This document shows, in pieces, positions 29,326 to 39,599 of a DNA stretch of 64,000 nucleotides. The translations under genes were made by a program, and so were the position numbers. The DNA is from Axinella damicornis (lineage: Eukaryota > Porifera > Demospongiae > Axinellida > Axinellidae), in the NCBI GenBank assembly GCA_963931865.1, contig OZ007507.1, forward strand, positions 14,256,450 to 14,320,449, written 5' to 3'. Below the pieces are notes generated by a model. That model was not told the DNA's origin, did no database searches, and saw nothing but the letters and a program-made list of their open reading frames with translations. Numbering within the stretch: the first letter of the stretch is position 1; each line of letters starts with the position of its first letter.

Positions 29326-31051
29326 AAAGTGATCGAGCCATCATCTCCAAGTTGCTCTTATCCTGAGGCAAAGTATTATGACGAACACAAAGTTTCCTCA
29401 AGCTCTCTTTCCTTCGTTTCTTCCCAGAGCTTTCTTTCTCCCACAGTCGGTACAGCTGACCAAAATCTTCCACCTTCAGGCTGCATCCATTCAAAACAAG
29501 CTCCAACTCAGAGAGGTGTGGTAGGTGGAAGAGTGCACGGAACAATGGCTCTGCTCTCACGATGAGGTTACATCTTGATAGGTCGAGGTGTTTCAGGGTT
29601 CCAGTCCCCCTCTCAAGTGCTGCTGTAAGCTTGTAAAGATCCACATGTTCTAAGCTGTCCGTGATCACCACACCCTTTATGCCGGGATGCAAAAGGACGC
29701 CCGAGGCAAGATCCGCTGTGGAGAAGATTCCCATATCTGTCATGGAGCACTTCTCTATAGTGAGTGACTTCTTGCATGCTTTGCTCTCAGAGGCATACGA
29801 TACACTCCTTCTTACATCAGAACTATCAATTGCCATGCCTTTCAGTATCAACTGCTGATCTTGACAAGCAGTAGAGACCAGAAACTCCTGTAGAATATCA
29901 AGGATTGTGGCAGCTTTCACAACGAAATTCTCAACAAGGCATTGAAATGTCGGTTTGCGAAAACAGCCTTCCACAGCCTTGAACAAGGCATCATACACTG
30001 GAGTGTGCTGCCTGCGAGATTTAGAAACGGTTGAATAAATCTGAAGCCGCTCCAGCTTTTTTTGGTGGGTAATGATTGTAACAAACTTTTTAATATCATG
30101 CTTAACTGCTCTGACTTCAATGTGTACCTCTTTCAGGTGCAGAAATGGGGTAACAACACTGGATTTGGAAATAGAGAAGAAAGATAAGAGGTCGTCCATA
30201 ATGAGTTTACGTGTAGATTGCAACTTAGAGATGCGGTCAGAATACAAGCACAGGTGGAGATTTTGTAGTTTCGATTGAGGATTTGAGACCAGTGAATCAA
30301 GTAGAGCTTCCAAGAATTTGCGAGCGTGAAAGATGTCTTGATTCCATGTCCATCCAGCAAGTGTGAACCGCAGCGTGTGGAAGTGACACAGAAGATGATG
30401 AAATTGTGGTTGCTCAACACTGAAGGGTGGTGTCACAAGCCCAGCTAGTGCACCAATGACCAGAGTTGAGTCGATCTGAAGCGGGAAAATCTCAGTGACA
30501 AGTGCTACTACGGTCTCTAGATTGGGTGGGTCCCCATCAACATTAAGGTAGCTGTATTTTGATGAACAAAAGAATGTGTGGTGTCGGCAATCCGGGCAGT
30601 TCCATCTATAACATATGCGACCCTTGATCTTTTCAATCCCACCACTTACTCTTCCTTTGGCAAGGTCTGGTGTGAGTGGGATAGCACACAACACTTGCTG
30701 TATTTCTGTTGCAAATATCTTGTCATGTACACAGTCACCGTCCTCAGTGAAAACCTTGAAATAGCAGTGATTACCTGTGATTATAATCTGCAATGTGTGT
30801 GACTCAGTCAGCCACGTCATCCCTCCACAAACTCGCTCAGTGAACACTTCTTTCCAGACCTTGGCCATATCAATGCCCTCAGTAACTCCTGGGTGATGAC
30901 GTTCAAGTCTGTGGAGGTCCATCATGGGGAGAAGGAGGAATAGTCTTCGCCTCGTGACCAGGGGAAGGAGGGCCAAAGCTTCAAGCGGGAAAATCCCACC
31001 AGAGATGAAGGATAGGAGGACCAGCAGTACTTGATTGAACAACGACTGCAT
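29318..31051 (-). CDS. Leucine-rich repeat protein, copy 2
   Basis: 577 codons from the ATG at 31049-31051, and a close paralogue of 17304-19052. Differences are scattered substitutions plus in-frame indels: loss of residues in the CNLSSIIVR segment, loss of one of two Val in CLVVEN, and a two-codon change near NVDRMGD. Keeping the frame across several indels argues for selection on the protein. The N-terminal leucine-rich helical block, the Cys/His cluster and the leucine-rich repeats are all kept. The function is not known; substrate-adaptor activity is a guess from the plan of the protein. Confidence 0.7.
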   Translation of the reverse strand: MQSLFNQVLLVLLSFISGGIFPLEALALLPLVTRRRLFLLLPMMDLHRLERHHPGVTEGIDMAKVWKEVFTERVCGGMTWLTESHTLQIIITGNHCYFKVFTEDGDCVHDKIFATEIQQVLCAIPLTPDLAKGRVSGGIEKIKGRICYRWNCPDCRHHTFFCSSKYSYLNVDGDPPNLETVVALVTEIFPLQIDSTLVIGALAGLVTPPFSVEQPQFHHLLCHFHTLRFTLAGWTWNQDIFHARKFLEALLDSLVSNPQSKLQNLHLCLYSDRISKLQSTRKLIMDDLLSFFSISKSSVVTPFLHLKEVHIEVRAVKHDIKKFVTIITHQKKLERLQIYSTVSKSRRQHTPVYDALFKAVEGCFRKPTFQCLVENFVVKAATILDILQEFLVSTACQDQQLILKGMAIDSSDVRRSVSYASESKACKKSLTIEKCSMTDMGIFSTADLASGVLLHPGIKGVVITDSLEHVDLYKLTAALERGTGTLKHLDLSRCNLIVRAEPLFRALFHLPHLSELELVLNGCSLKVEDFGQLYRLWEKESSGKKRRKESLRKLCVRHNTLPQDKSNLEMMARSLCW

Positions 31052-31222
31052 TCCTGACACCGTCCTTCTGCAAAATAATCGATAGTGTCAACGAAAGGTT
31101 AAAGTTCTCGGTGCATGTGGCCATGCGAAATTAATCTCGTGCCCAGCCGGAAACCTAACAGTATACTACGGCCGGAAGCAGTCCTCAGATGACATCGGAG
31201 AGAATACGGACATGTCACATTT

Positions 31223-31278
31223 TAGTCTCGTTCCCAGACCCCCTTCGGAAAAATCGAGAGGGGTCTGGGAACGAGACT
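31223..31278. repeat. Short palindromic element, paralogue of 19234-19290
   Basis: Same arms as in unit 1. It is followed by about 45 bp (GACGCGCGCGCAATGTC...) that unit 1 lacks. Confidence 0.85.
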
Positions 31279-32666
31279 GGTCACATTTCTGCAGAGTAAT
31301 AGACGCGCGCGCAATGTCAAATTTTTATTAGCCTGGGGTGTAAATGTCCACATCCGTTTTTCCATTGAAAATCATGTCTTCATGAAAAAGTTGAGTTTTG
31401 ACACAAACGGCACCCTGCTCCCCTCTGGATCTGTGGCAGGTGATGGCCGTACATAATTGGCGAATGCAGTCTTTATTAAGCTTCATGACAGTTGCTGCAC
31501 ATGTTCAAAATGTACTGCGATGGTAGCTATAGCTAAACCTGGGACCGTAAGGCTTGAAGCATGGGTTTGGGAACTATATAGCTCCTGCTCCCAGTTGATA
31601 GTATAATGTGCCATGTTTTTGATGTTTGCAACTAACCAAGTGGCGGATAGATTCTTGCGGGGATACCTCTAGGCACTAGCTAGCTACCCTATATATGATG
31701 AGGTAAACTGGGTATTGCTTGTAGGTTAGTATTGAGTAACTATTTTACAGCTAACCTGTTGGATGCAACTAACACATAATTAATGTATGATTCGTAAAGA
31801 GGGTAGCACCCAACTTAGACAATTTGTCTCCACAAAGGAGTTTGCATTCCAAAATTTGACTGTAATTTGGTGCTGTTGCTGACAGTCTCTATATTGACCA
31901 TGGGATAATTGGATCAACTTGGTGCAAGCATGCAAGGATGTAGCTACTAGAAGAAGGACAACTCTCTAACAGCTGGATATTGAATAGTCATGTCTCAGTA
32001 TGGAGCACAGAGGTGTGTAGGTAGCTACATGCCAGATATTCATAGTCTAAACTGCTTGTCTGGATGCAGCTATATTGTTTACAAGGCACGATGGAACTTG
32101 AAAATGAATATTGAGTTGAGTGTGTTTGAAAGCCATTGGACATAACAAATGCCACCCAAAGTATAGTAGTTGTGACGAGAGCCTTGAGAGAGCCTCCTGT
32201 GATCCGACAGCATGGATTGAGCACTGCAGCAAGCAGACTGGCTCTGGTGCTACGTGACTCAATGCAGTGCTTTCGTTCAACGTAGCCTCATTCCCAGACG
32301 ATAGAGTGCCTGGGAACGAGGCTAAATGCAACATCAATGCATGCTATTATGATTTGTGGGTGATATTGATATTGTAGTGTTTATAGCATGTTTAGAAATT
32401 AGTTCAGACATGTAGGTAGTCAAACCTGCTACAACACTCAGAAACAATTACACAATAGCTACACAGCAATAATCCATGGTTGTTTTATCCCACGCAGTTG
32501 CAAGCAGACAGAGCAGCTGGAACACCACATTTGGCTTAGTACTCTATAGCACTGTTTAAGACAGCCACATTATGGTCATACTGCAGGTCCCATTTGCTTG
32601 AATCCAGTACAAAATGACCTGCTTAAAGCAGCCACCTGTCTATGGTGGACAAGAATACTGCCATGG
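31279..32666. other. Duplicated flank of unit 2, including the empty sites
   Basis: Pairs with 19291-21330 and 27519-27730. It holds the empty piggyBac site (TTAA at 31476-31479), the palindromic-family element at 32283-32324 and the empty DIRS site at 32374/32375. No gene is supported. Confidence 0.75.
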
Positions 32667-33398
32667 CCCCAAGGTGACCACTATAGACAGGCTCCACTGT
32701 CCCAAGGTGACCGCTATAGACAGGTTCCACTGTCCCAAGGTGACCGCTATAGACAGGTTCCACTGTCCCAAGGTGACCGCTATAGACAGGTTCCACTGTC
32801 CCAAGGTGACCACTATAGACAGGTTCCACTGTCCCAAGGTGACCACTATTATAATAGACAGGCTCCACTGTCCCAAGGTGACCACTATAGACAGGTTCCA
32901 CTGTCCCAAGGTGACCACTATAGACAGGCTCCACTGTCCCAAGGTGACCGCTATAGACAGGTTCCACTGTCCCAAGGTGACCGCTATAGACAGGTTCCAC
33001 TGTCCCAAGGTGACCACTATAGATAGGTTCCACTGTCCCAAGGTGACCACTATAGACAGGTTCCACTGTCCCAAGGTGACCACTATAGACAGGTTCCACT
33101 GTCCCAAGGTGACCACTATAGACAGGCTCCACTGTCCCAAGGTGACCACTATAGACAGGTTCCACTGTCCCAAGGTGACCACTATAGACAGGCTCCACTG
33201 TCCCAAGGTGACCACTATAGACAGGTTCCACTGTCCCAAGGTGACCACTATAGACAGGCTCCACTGTCCCAAGGTGACCGCTATAGACAGGTTCCACTGT
33301 CCCAAGGTGACCGCTATAGACAGGTTCCACTGTCCCAAGGTGACCGCTATAGACAGGTTCCACTGTCCCAAGGTGACCGCTATAGACAGGCTCCACTT
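32667..33398. repeat. 33-bp minisatellite, about 22 units
   Basis: Tandem units CCCAAGGTGACC(A/G)CTATAGACAGG(T/C)TCCACTGT. Two positions vary (A/G and T/C), and one unit has a 5-base expansion (TATTATAATAGAC). Since 33 is a multiple of three and the unit lacks stops in several frames, frames of about 250-300 codons appear on both strands. They are not genes. It lies at the break between the two halves of duplicate unit 2. Confidence 0.97.
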
Positions 33399-33996
33399 TG
33401 CCTGTATTGGTACCACACCGAACTTCTGCAGTCTTTGGTCAATGTTGAATAGCTACAAATGTAACTATGGAGACAGTGGTCACTATACGACCAACAACAG
33501 CTGCGCCTTTTGGTGCCAAATTCTGTTTCTATAAGTTCCTTGTATCTTCAACTTCTGCAGGACTATACTCTTGCAGTGTGAGACAGCAAACCATGTGCAC
33601 TCCTTGGCTTGTTTTAAATTGCAGAGATGTAAATATTGCAATGAAGTAGAAAGGATGAACTATACCAGCATACTTGCAGTTGACGAGCAGCTATATATTC
33701 ATGGCACAGTGTTGCCAAGAGGACCTATGCATCTTCATCATAAGCTACAGAATCAGATATTGGCCTGCAATCTTCAGCTACAGAAGCAATTGGATGCAGT
33801 ATACTCAGTCTGGAGCAACTATACACAGGACATAGCAACTGCAGCGGGATTTGTGCTTCTAGTTGGAAGTATCCCATCAAGGGGTACGTATTATCATGTG
33901 TGGCTACAAAGTCTGCAGCAGCTGCTGGCATAATTAAGCAGTATACATTATGTATTTAGTTGACAACGATATTTGTGAGGAAAATATATTATGAAT
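33399..33996. other. Unassigned sequence after the 33-bp array
   Basis: Open frames at 33467-33649 and 33571-33933 show no recognisable domain and no clear splice sites. There is no match elsewhere in the window. Confidence 0.3.
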
Positions 33997-34261
33997 GAAT
34001 GTTTGAACCAAGAGTTCATAACAATAAGAGTGTGCAACTGCCATATGGTAGCCACTACGTCCCCACCATCTCGGCAGTATGACGTGGCAATCAAGCTACA
34101 TGTACATAGGCTGTGTAAACTCGGTAATTCACACTTAGGAGCTGGCAGCTGCTACTACTTCACCACTGATTGCACACGTCATACTGCCAAGATGGTGGTA
34201 GTGGATACCATATGGCAGTTGCACACTCTTATTGTTATGGACTCTTGGTTTGAACACATTC
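33997..34261. repeat. Fold-back element, about 90-bp arms
   Basis: The left arm (33997-34087, starting GAATGTTTGAACCAAGAG) and right arm (34172-34261, ending CTCTTGGTTTGAACACATTC) are inverted copies with several differences, around a spacer of about 85 bp. The open frame that spans it is the palindrome read through. Confidence 0.85.
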
Positions 34262-34397
34262 AATACATGCATAGAAAGCAGCAACTATTTAATCGATACA
34301 CAATGTTATAATGACAGTCAAGCTTCAAGGTTCACAAGTAGCTAGCTACAATGCATACATAATTGCAAGCATAGTTTCCACATAAGTTGTTGGGTGA

Positions 34398-35385
34398 TCA
34401 GCCTCGAGCTTTCTTGGCCAGCAGTGGGGTTAAAGGAGGCCAATCTGAAATGAAGAGTTCATGGAAGTCTTGTTTACACACTCTATACGTAGATCAATAT
34501 CAGATCGTGTCACAATGCATGTCAGCTGTGAAACGCTAATGGTATATGGACCTGCATGCCGTTATTGCATGTGCATGGCTGTATAGTATATATGCAAGCA
34601 CAAGTGTAATGTGCGGACATGCATGTGCATATGCATGATTGTGTGTAATGTGAGGGGATGCATGTGTGTAATGTGTGGGCATGTGTGTAACGTGTGGGCA
34701 TGTGTGTAATGTGATGCATGTATAATTTGTTGGCATGCAATGTGCCGTAGTCCAACTCACTGTAGCATCCAATCCAGGCGATGTCCTCACAGCAATCTCT
34801 GAAGAAGTAGCATGCCTTGTCACAGTAGCACTTCCCACGGCTTGACTTGCAATTCCTTTTGCAGCAGCCCCCAAAAGGAGGAAAACCTTGATCAATGCAG
34901 CCACCTGGACCAAGTAAATTTTATAATTACACGGCTGCTATAATAGTCTGCAGCCTCATTCCCAGGCCTCCATCCCCAGTTGCAGTAATAATACTACAAG
35001 CGGCAAAGCTTGGGGGGTGGAGGTCAGGAAATGAGGCTAAAATCCATGAGTGTGTACATACACGTTACTAAGGTATAATGATTTTACTAGGTGCGCTACA
35101 GCAACACAGTCACATGCACAACAGAGCTAACTCACCACAGCTGATGGCCAGAATGTCAAAACAGCAGTCACCAAAGAAATGGCAGTCTACATCACAGTAG
35201 CAGTTTCCCCGAGGAACGAAACAGTTGCCAGTCTTACAGCAGCCACGATTAACCGGGAACCCTCCAAAGACACAGCCAAATATTGGCGACTTTGGCCCAG
35301 CAGCCCGAGCTCGAGCTGCAGCAAATGGCGCCAGCACTGTGCACAGAAGGCCAACCAACACCACAACAGCAGTGCTACAGTGCAT
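34398..35385 (-). CDS. Secreted tandem somatomedin-B-like protein, three exons
   Basis: Exons 35136-35385, 34761-34904 and 34398-34444 join in phase (1, 1) into 146 residues. Splice sites are GTGAGT donors at both introns and acceptors GTCCAG and TTCATTTCAG. The start ATG at 35383-35385 opens a signal peptide (MHCSTAVVVLVGLLCTVLA). Two cysteine-rich modules follow, one per exon boundary: CCKTGNCFVPRGNCYCDVDC...DCC and CCKRNCKSSRGKCYCDKAC...DCC. Both have the CxCDxxC-x4-DCC core of somatomedin-B domains, though with ten cysteines each rather than eight. The C-terminus is basic (LLAKKARG). SMB domains usually mediate protein binding in extracellular proteins. The partner is unknown. The copy at 11297-11440 has lost exon 1. 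Confidence 0.75.
34600..34730. repeat. Degenerate GTGTGTAATGTG minisatellite, copy 2
   Basis: Shorter counterpart of 11058-11275, in the second intron of the SMB-like gene. Confidence 0.8.
34952..35039. repeat. Short palindromic element with unpaired centre
   Basis: Arms GCCTCATTCCCAGGCCTCCA and TGGAGGTCAGGAAATGAGGC flank about 45 bp. It lies in the first intron of the SMB-like gene. The unit 1 counterpart (about 11485-11547) has lost the left arm. Confidence 0.7.
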
Positions 35386-35475
35386 GTCACAACGACTGTT
35401 GTAATGTGCAGTTTTCAGAGAAAGGAGAGTCGTGTAGCTACAATGAAATCTGCGAGCAACAACTTTGCAGCAGGG

Positions 35476-35489
35476 CTTTATATGCAAAT
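35476..35489 (-). promoter_or_regulatory. TATA box overlapping an octamer (ATTTGCATATAAAG)
   Basis: On the minus strand, ATTTGCAT (the POU-factor octamer) runs directly into TATAAAG about 90 bp upstream of the SMB-like start codon. Position and orientation fit a core promoter with transcription starting near 35450. Both motif identities are from general knowledge; activity is inferred. Confidence 0.5.
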
Positions 35490-36667
35490 TAGAGCTTGCC
35501 AACAACTTCCTATAACCAGTATGGAGAATTATTGACAGTTTCATGCTAATGGAAAGTGTCTGCCATCGGTACATGTAGGTCAAAACAAGTGGCATCCTGA
35601 ATGCAAGTTAGTCTGGCTCCAAACCCTTCTCCAGTTCTCTAGTCTTTCCTTGGAATCACTGGGCAGTCAGTCCCCAAACCTGCAGTCTCAAACCCTGCAT
35701 GTCTCCAAACCTGCATGTATATACAGTGTGAATTTCAAACCCAAATACAAAGGCACTACTAACTCTTGTCAAGTTATGTAGAATCATTGGCTGATGCTCA
35801 TGGTTAGGTGACTGGGTCGTATATAGCTAGTCAGAAAAACTGTCATTGGCAGTATGTGCTGTCATGTAAATGTGTGCGTTAATGAATGCCATCTGTGCAT
35901 GTCTAGAGTGCACTGTAATGCTCTGCATGCGTAAGGATGCAACCTGTGTTTCTGCATTAGCCTTGTACCCTGTCCTTATATCTGACTACTTCAATTGCCA
36001 TTCTATATCTGAAATCGTCAGGTTTGGATTGTTCAACATTTGCTTGCCACAATCCCTGATATAGGCCTTATTGTGGTGACTGTATACGTTGTACTATGCA
36101 AATGATTGTGATAGTTCACTGTCACCATCGATTAACCCGCAATTTGTTTTACGTTAGGGGAATGTCATTGAAACTGGGGCACTATAAATTACGAGAATGA
36201 CACTTTCTCCAGTGATGAAATGTTTCCCATCTGTATGTGGAGGACCTATAGTGATCAAGCAGTGTAAATTGTCCGCACATTGTTTGGTATTGAAGCATAA
36301 CAAAGGCAACCAATCTGATTTTGGTGAGTATAATTGCTAGAAGTGCAGCTGCACTGCACTTCTAGCATTCCTACTTCTCCAAGCTTCATGTACCTGACCT
36401 ATATCTTACAGGCCTATAGTAGGTATACTGTTCAGAGATCTATGATACTAACAGGATCAATGTAGGTTGCACTTGTGTGCTCATCCCTTGATCACCACAG
36501 TGCATGGAGGAGGCACTAGTAGATGCAACAGAAGTGACCATGCAGAGCCTGGTTGAAACAACCCTTCTCTTTTCACAGTGAACTAGACATGCCAGTCGGT
36601 GTATAACGATGTGCTGGTGTAAGGAGTCCTTCGGTAGCTATAGCTAAATATACAAATCAGCATCAGA
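35490..36667. other. Intergenic between SMB and FUT genes, copy 2
   Basis: Collinear with parts of 11570-12318. No gene is supported. The FUT-proximal 250 bp also occurs inverted at 39600-39860. Confidence 0.6.
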
Positions 36668-38017
36668 TTACAGTGTTGGATAAGGGACACAATTCTCTTT
36701 GCTCCCAAACCAACTATGGAGGTTATGATACACCTTCGTTTCAAAATCAGTATACAGCCTGTGGCAGGCTCTGCAAAAAGCATTGCTTCGTGCTTCTTCT
36801 TGAATGGTGTATCTGGAATGCCATTTGAAGTAATTGCTATACAACGTTGAGTTGCAGGCTACCATCCTAATATACCCGGCGAGTTCCTTTGCACTCTTGA
36901 AGTCCGATGCTTTGATACAGCAGCCAGGTGGTGCTACAGTGGAATCACTGAAGTTCCCTGCATTGATCACAACTGGGAGCATATTATGCTGAAGAGCATT
37001 GACATAAAACTTCTCTGTCACGTAATCTTTGCAAATCGAGTTCTCAAATGCAAGGTAGAATTTGTACTTTCCTTTCAGCATATCAAAGCAAGCCCCCCCA
37101 GATGGGCACTTGTAAGTACCACATTTTCCATATACGTGGACTGGTATGTACTTCTGCAGCTCACTTATGTATTTCAGCCTCGCCTGCCGGCAACTGCTGA
37201 TAACAGCAACAGCTATTTCACCAGTTTGGGTAATGTGCTTGTCTGGAAACTCACCCGGTACTATACGATAATAACGATAGTCAATATCAGAATCTAACAT
37301 ATAGGTCATTGTCCAGTTGAAAAGGCCATTCAAATGTTTACCCAGAGTTGGTTTATTCAGCAGTCCAGATTTTGGGGGTGGTTCACGGTTATAGTACACC
37401 CAGCGCTGGTGAGGCGAACGTTTTGAGAGATTGGGAAGATTGTCCAAAGCAAAATCTCTTCCTCTGCCATGAAAGGCCACCAAGTCACTGTGTTCATACC
37501 CTTCCTTGTTATAAGTGATCCTGCAGCTGACATTAAAGTTGTACTGAGCACAATTGAGTATCCCTTCTGGTAGTTCACTCCAAGTTCCACCCCGGCCAAA
37601 CCACCTCGTCCAAATGAGAATAACTTTGTTTCTTGCTTGAATTGAATGAGGCCTTGCCATTTGTGGATCAGACCCAGGCTGAGAACTTGGCTCAGAAAGT
37701 ATAGCAGCAGTCGGATAGAATTTAGGCTTTCCACTTGTCTGGCCAGTAGCCATATGAGACTCGGTCTTCCCACTGGGGGCAGTATAAAATCCAGGCTTCT
37801 TAGCAGGGGAGAGAGCCCTTGTGTGAGACCAAGAGTCGATCCTTCGTTCCTCCTTACTGCTGAGGAGAACCATATTTGGAAGTCCTAGTAGAGAAATTGA
37901 TGCTATTTTGGGTCCAGTTGTGGAAGGAGGTACAACTGCCACATAAGTAACAACCAACACCAATACACAGAGAGAGAGCACAAAAATGCTCTCCAATTTC
38001 AGAAAGAAGGAATTCAT
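36668..38017 (-). CDS. GT10 alpha-1,3-fucosyltransferase, intact copy
   Basis: A single-exon 449-residue type II Golgi membrane protein. GT10 enzymes transfer fucose from GDP-fucose to N-acetylglucosamine or glucose of glycans. A short cytoplasmic start is followed by a signal anchor (about residues 8-30), a serine/proline-rich stem to about 130, and the catalytic domain. The family signature for GDP-fucose binding is clear at 319-342 (KFYLAFENSICKDYVTEKFY, then VNAL, then MLPVV). Upstream are WVYYNREPPP (207-216) and NWTMTYMLDSDI (234-245). The Cys-rich C-terminus (FCRACHRLY ... NCVPYPTL) is usual for the animal family. I chose the ATG at 38015-38017 because it directly precedes the anchor; the frame upstream has no ATG. 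The paralogue at 12319-13661 has a 4-base deletion. Confidence 0.92.
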   Translation of the reverse strand: MNSFFLKLESIFVLSLCVLVLVVTYVAVVPPSTTGPKIASISLLGLPNMVLLSSKEERRIDSWSHTRALSPAKKPGFYTAPSGKTESHMATGQTSGKPKFYPTAAILSEPSSQPGSDPQMARPHSIQARNKVILIWTRWFGRGGTWSELPEGILNCAQYNFNVSCRITYNKEGYEHSDLVAFHGRGRDFALDNLPNLSKRSPHQRWVYYNREPPPKSGLLNKPTLGKHLNGLFNWTMTYMLDSDIDYRYYRIVPGEFPDKHITQTGEIAVAVISSCRQARLKYISELQKYIPVHVYGKCGTYKCPSGGACFDMLKGKYKFYLAFENSICKDYVTEKFYVNALQHNMLPVVINAGNFSDSTVAPPGCCIKASDFKSAKELAGYIRMVACNSTLYSNYFKWHSRYTIQEEARSNAFCRACHRLYTDFETKVYHNLHSWFGSKENCVPYPTL

Positions 38018-38539
38018 ACTCCAAGGACACAATCAGTGATGCACACGAAGGCTGTAAACTCAGACACCGGCCAGAGGTATGAAAATAGAAATGTCGTAGT
38101 TGGCCTAGTTGCAGTGAGCACCGTCCTAGACTGTTTTAACACATGACTAACCGCAAATAATTGACTGTTCTAGGAGATACAACCTGCATGGCTACAGTGG
38201 CATGTATGGAACCACTGCAGCTATATAATTTCTGTTTCCTATTACTTAGCTATGTCTTCATGCATAATTATGTGTACATACAATAATGAAATCAGGGCCT
38301 CATCTCCATGAACCAGAGTACATAATTATATTATAGTCTAACCCACAAATATTGAATCTGCCACCCATGATTGACTATTAACATAATGGCAGTGAATGAA
38401 ATGTTACTGCAGGGAATGATGAAGAAGTTGATTATGCAAACAAAATAGATCTAGGACGATGGAATGAATGTTACCAGGAGTTTATGACTCTTGATGTAAA
38501 CCAGTTATGTGGCTGATCATGACTCTCTCTCTAACACTT
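38018..38539. other. Spacer between FUT and CARD-gene fragment, copy 2
   Basis: Matches pieces of 13682-15800 and 58590-59040, with deletions. No gene. Confidence 0.5.
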
Positions 38540-39500
38540 CTTGCAGTCTGTTCATTGCAAATTTCTTCTCAGAGGCAAATTAAACTGTGTTCCTCAGCTA
38601 CACCAAGGCCATCCGTTCAGCTGTGGACAGGTCACCTTTCCACCTGCATATATCAGAGGAGGCAACGTGGTAGAGGGCGAGTGTTCTCCACGGTAGATCA
38701 TCAGGATTGATCCTTATTGAGAATACCCTCAGCTTTCCCATATCTTGAGACATTCTGTCCGATTCAATGGTGAGACGATCAGAATGCCATCCATAAGTGG
38801 AAGGCCACTGTCCTCCCTCTCTGCATGCTCGATGGCAGGAGCGCATGAGCTGCCGAAGGCGGCGAAAGAGTGTTGAACTAGTAAAGACAAGTTGTATTAC
38901 CTCACACCTTTTGGTTTCACACAAATGTTCACAACTGCGTACGTAGTGGCCTCTTGCCGTATAAGGTTTAATTTTGGAGGTGTGAGGTAATACAACATGT
39001 CCTAGGGCGGGCATTGGGAGTTCAATGCTCCTTCGCCACCTTCGGCGGCTCATGCGCTCCTGTCGATGGCCATGGCAAAGTGGCTCTCTGCTTCTTTCTT
39101 TGCACCACTGACACCCTGAGAATCAAAGGCACAATTGCAGGATCCAGTGCCAGAGTCACCATGTGATAGTGCAGGGATGCAGTGTCTTCTCCCTGTAAGG
39201 CATTAGCATTGCTTAAGCACCTTTTTTGCAGCAAGAAGGTATTCCTCAGTTCAGTCGCCTCAGCTTTGACATAGTCTTGGTGATGTCGATGGACTGCAGA
39301 TCGAATGTACAGGCGGCATCATGTTGTTTCCATAAAGGAGATCGCAGTCACTCACGTTCAATCAGTTTCAGAGAGTTCAGTTTTGCCTTCCATGATATTG
39401 GCCACAGCTTGATGGAGCTTCCCCGTTGTCCTGACATCAAGTTTTCTGATCCGGTCAACTTGTCAACTCCTGACCTAAAATCCTCCCACTTCCCCATGCT
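38540..39500 (-). pseudogene. CARD/helical-repeat gene, broken copy 2
   Basis: This matches the C-terminal two thirds of the intact gene (59047-60615), from GRWKGDLSTAE-type sequence up to KWEDFRSG. It has several frame-breaking indels, a deletion around 38775 and a MITE insertion at 38836-39062. No CARD remains. Homology ends near 39500. Confidence 0.85.
38836..39062. mobile_element. MITE with about 75-bp inverted ends and 7-bp target repeat
   Basis: It starts CAGGAGCGCATGAG and ends CTCATGCGCTCCTG, with the flanks TCGATGG repeated at 38829-38835 and 39063-39069. The intact paralogue (about 59396-59408) reads GCTCGATGGCC with no insert, so the insertion is exact. The inverted ends run inward through CGCCGAAGG and GTTGTATTACCTCACACC. 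No coding capacity. CA...TG ends recall hAT elements, though those usually make 8-bp repeats. Confidence 0.88.
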
Positions 39501-39599
39501 GTAAAAACCAATTGATTGTTTTAACCACAGGGTGGCTACCTTGGTTGCAGACAAGCTGGAGACAGTGGTTTAGCTACTCACATTGGGCTTATAGAGATC

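Noticed and set aside
32614..33534. Open frames of about 250-300 codons on both strands
   Set aside because: They are readings of a 33-bp tandem repeat with no stop in several frames. There is no start context and no unique protein sequence.
33571..33933. 120-codon plus-strand frame as a gene
   Set aside because: No recognisable domain, no splice sites and no paralogue in the duplicated unit. Left as unassigned sequence.
34536..34913. 125-codon minus-strand frame
   Set aside because: Wrong frame of SMB exon 2 (34761-34904).
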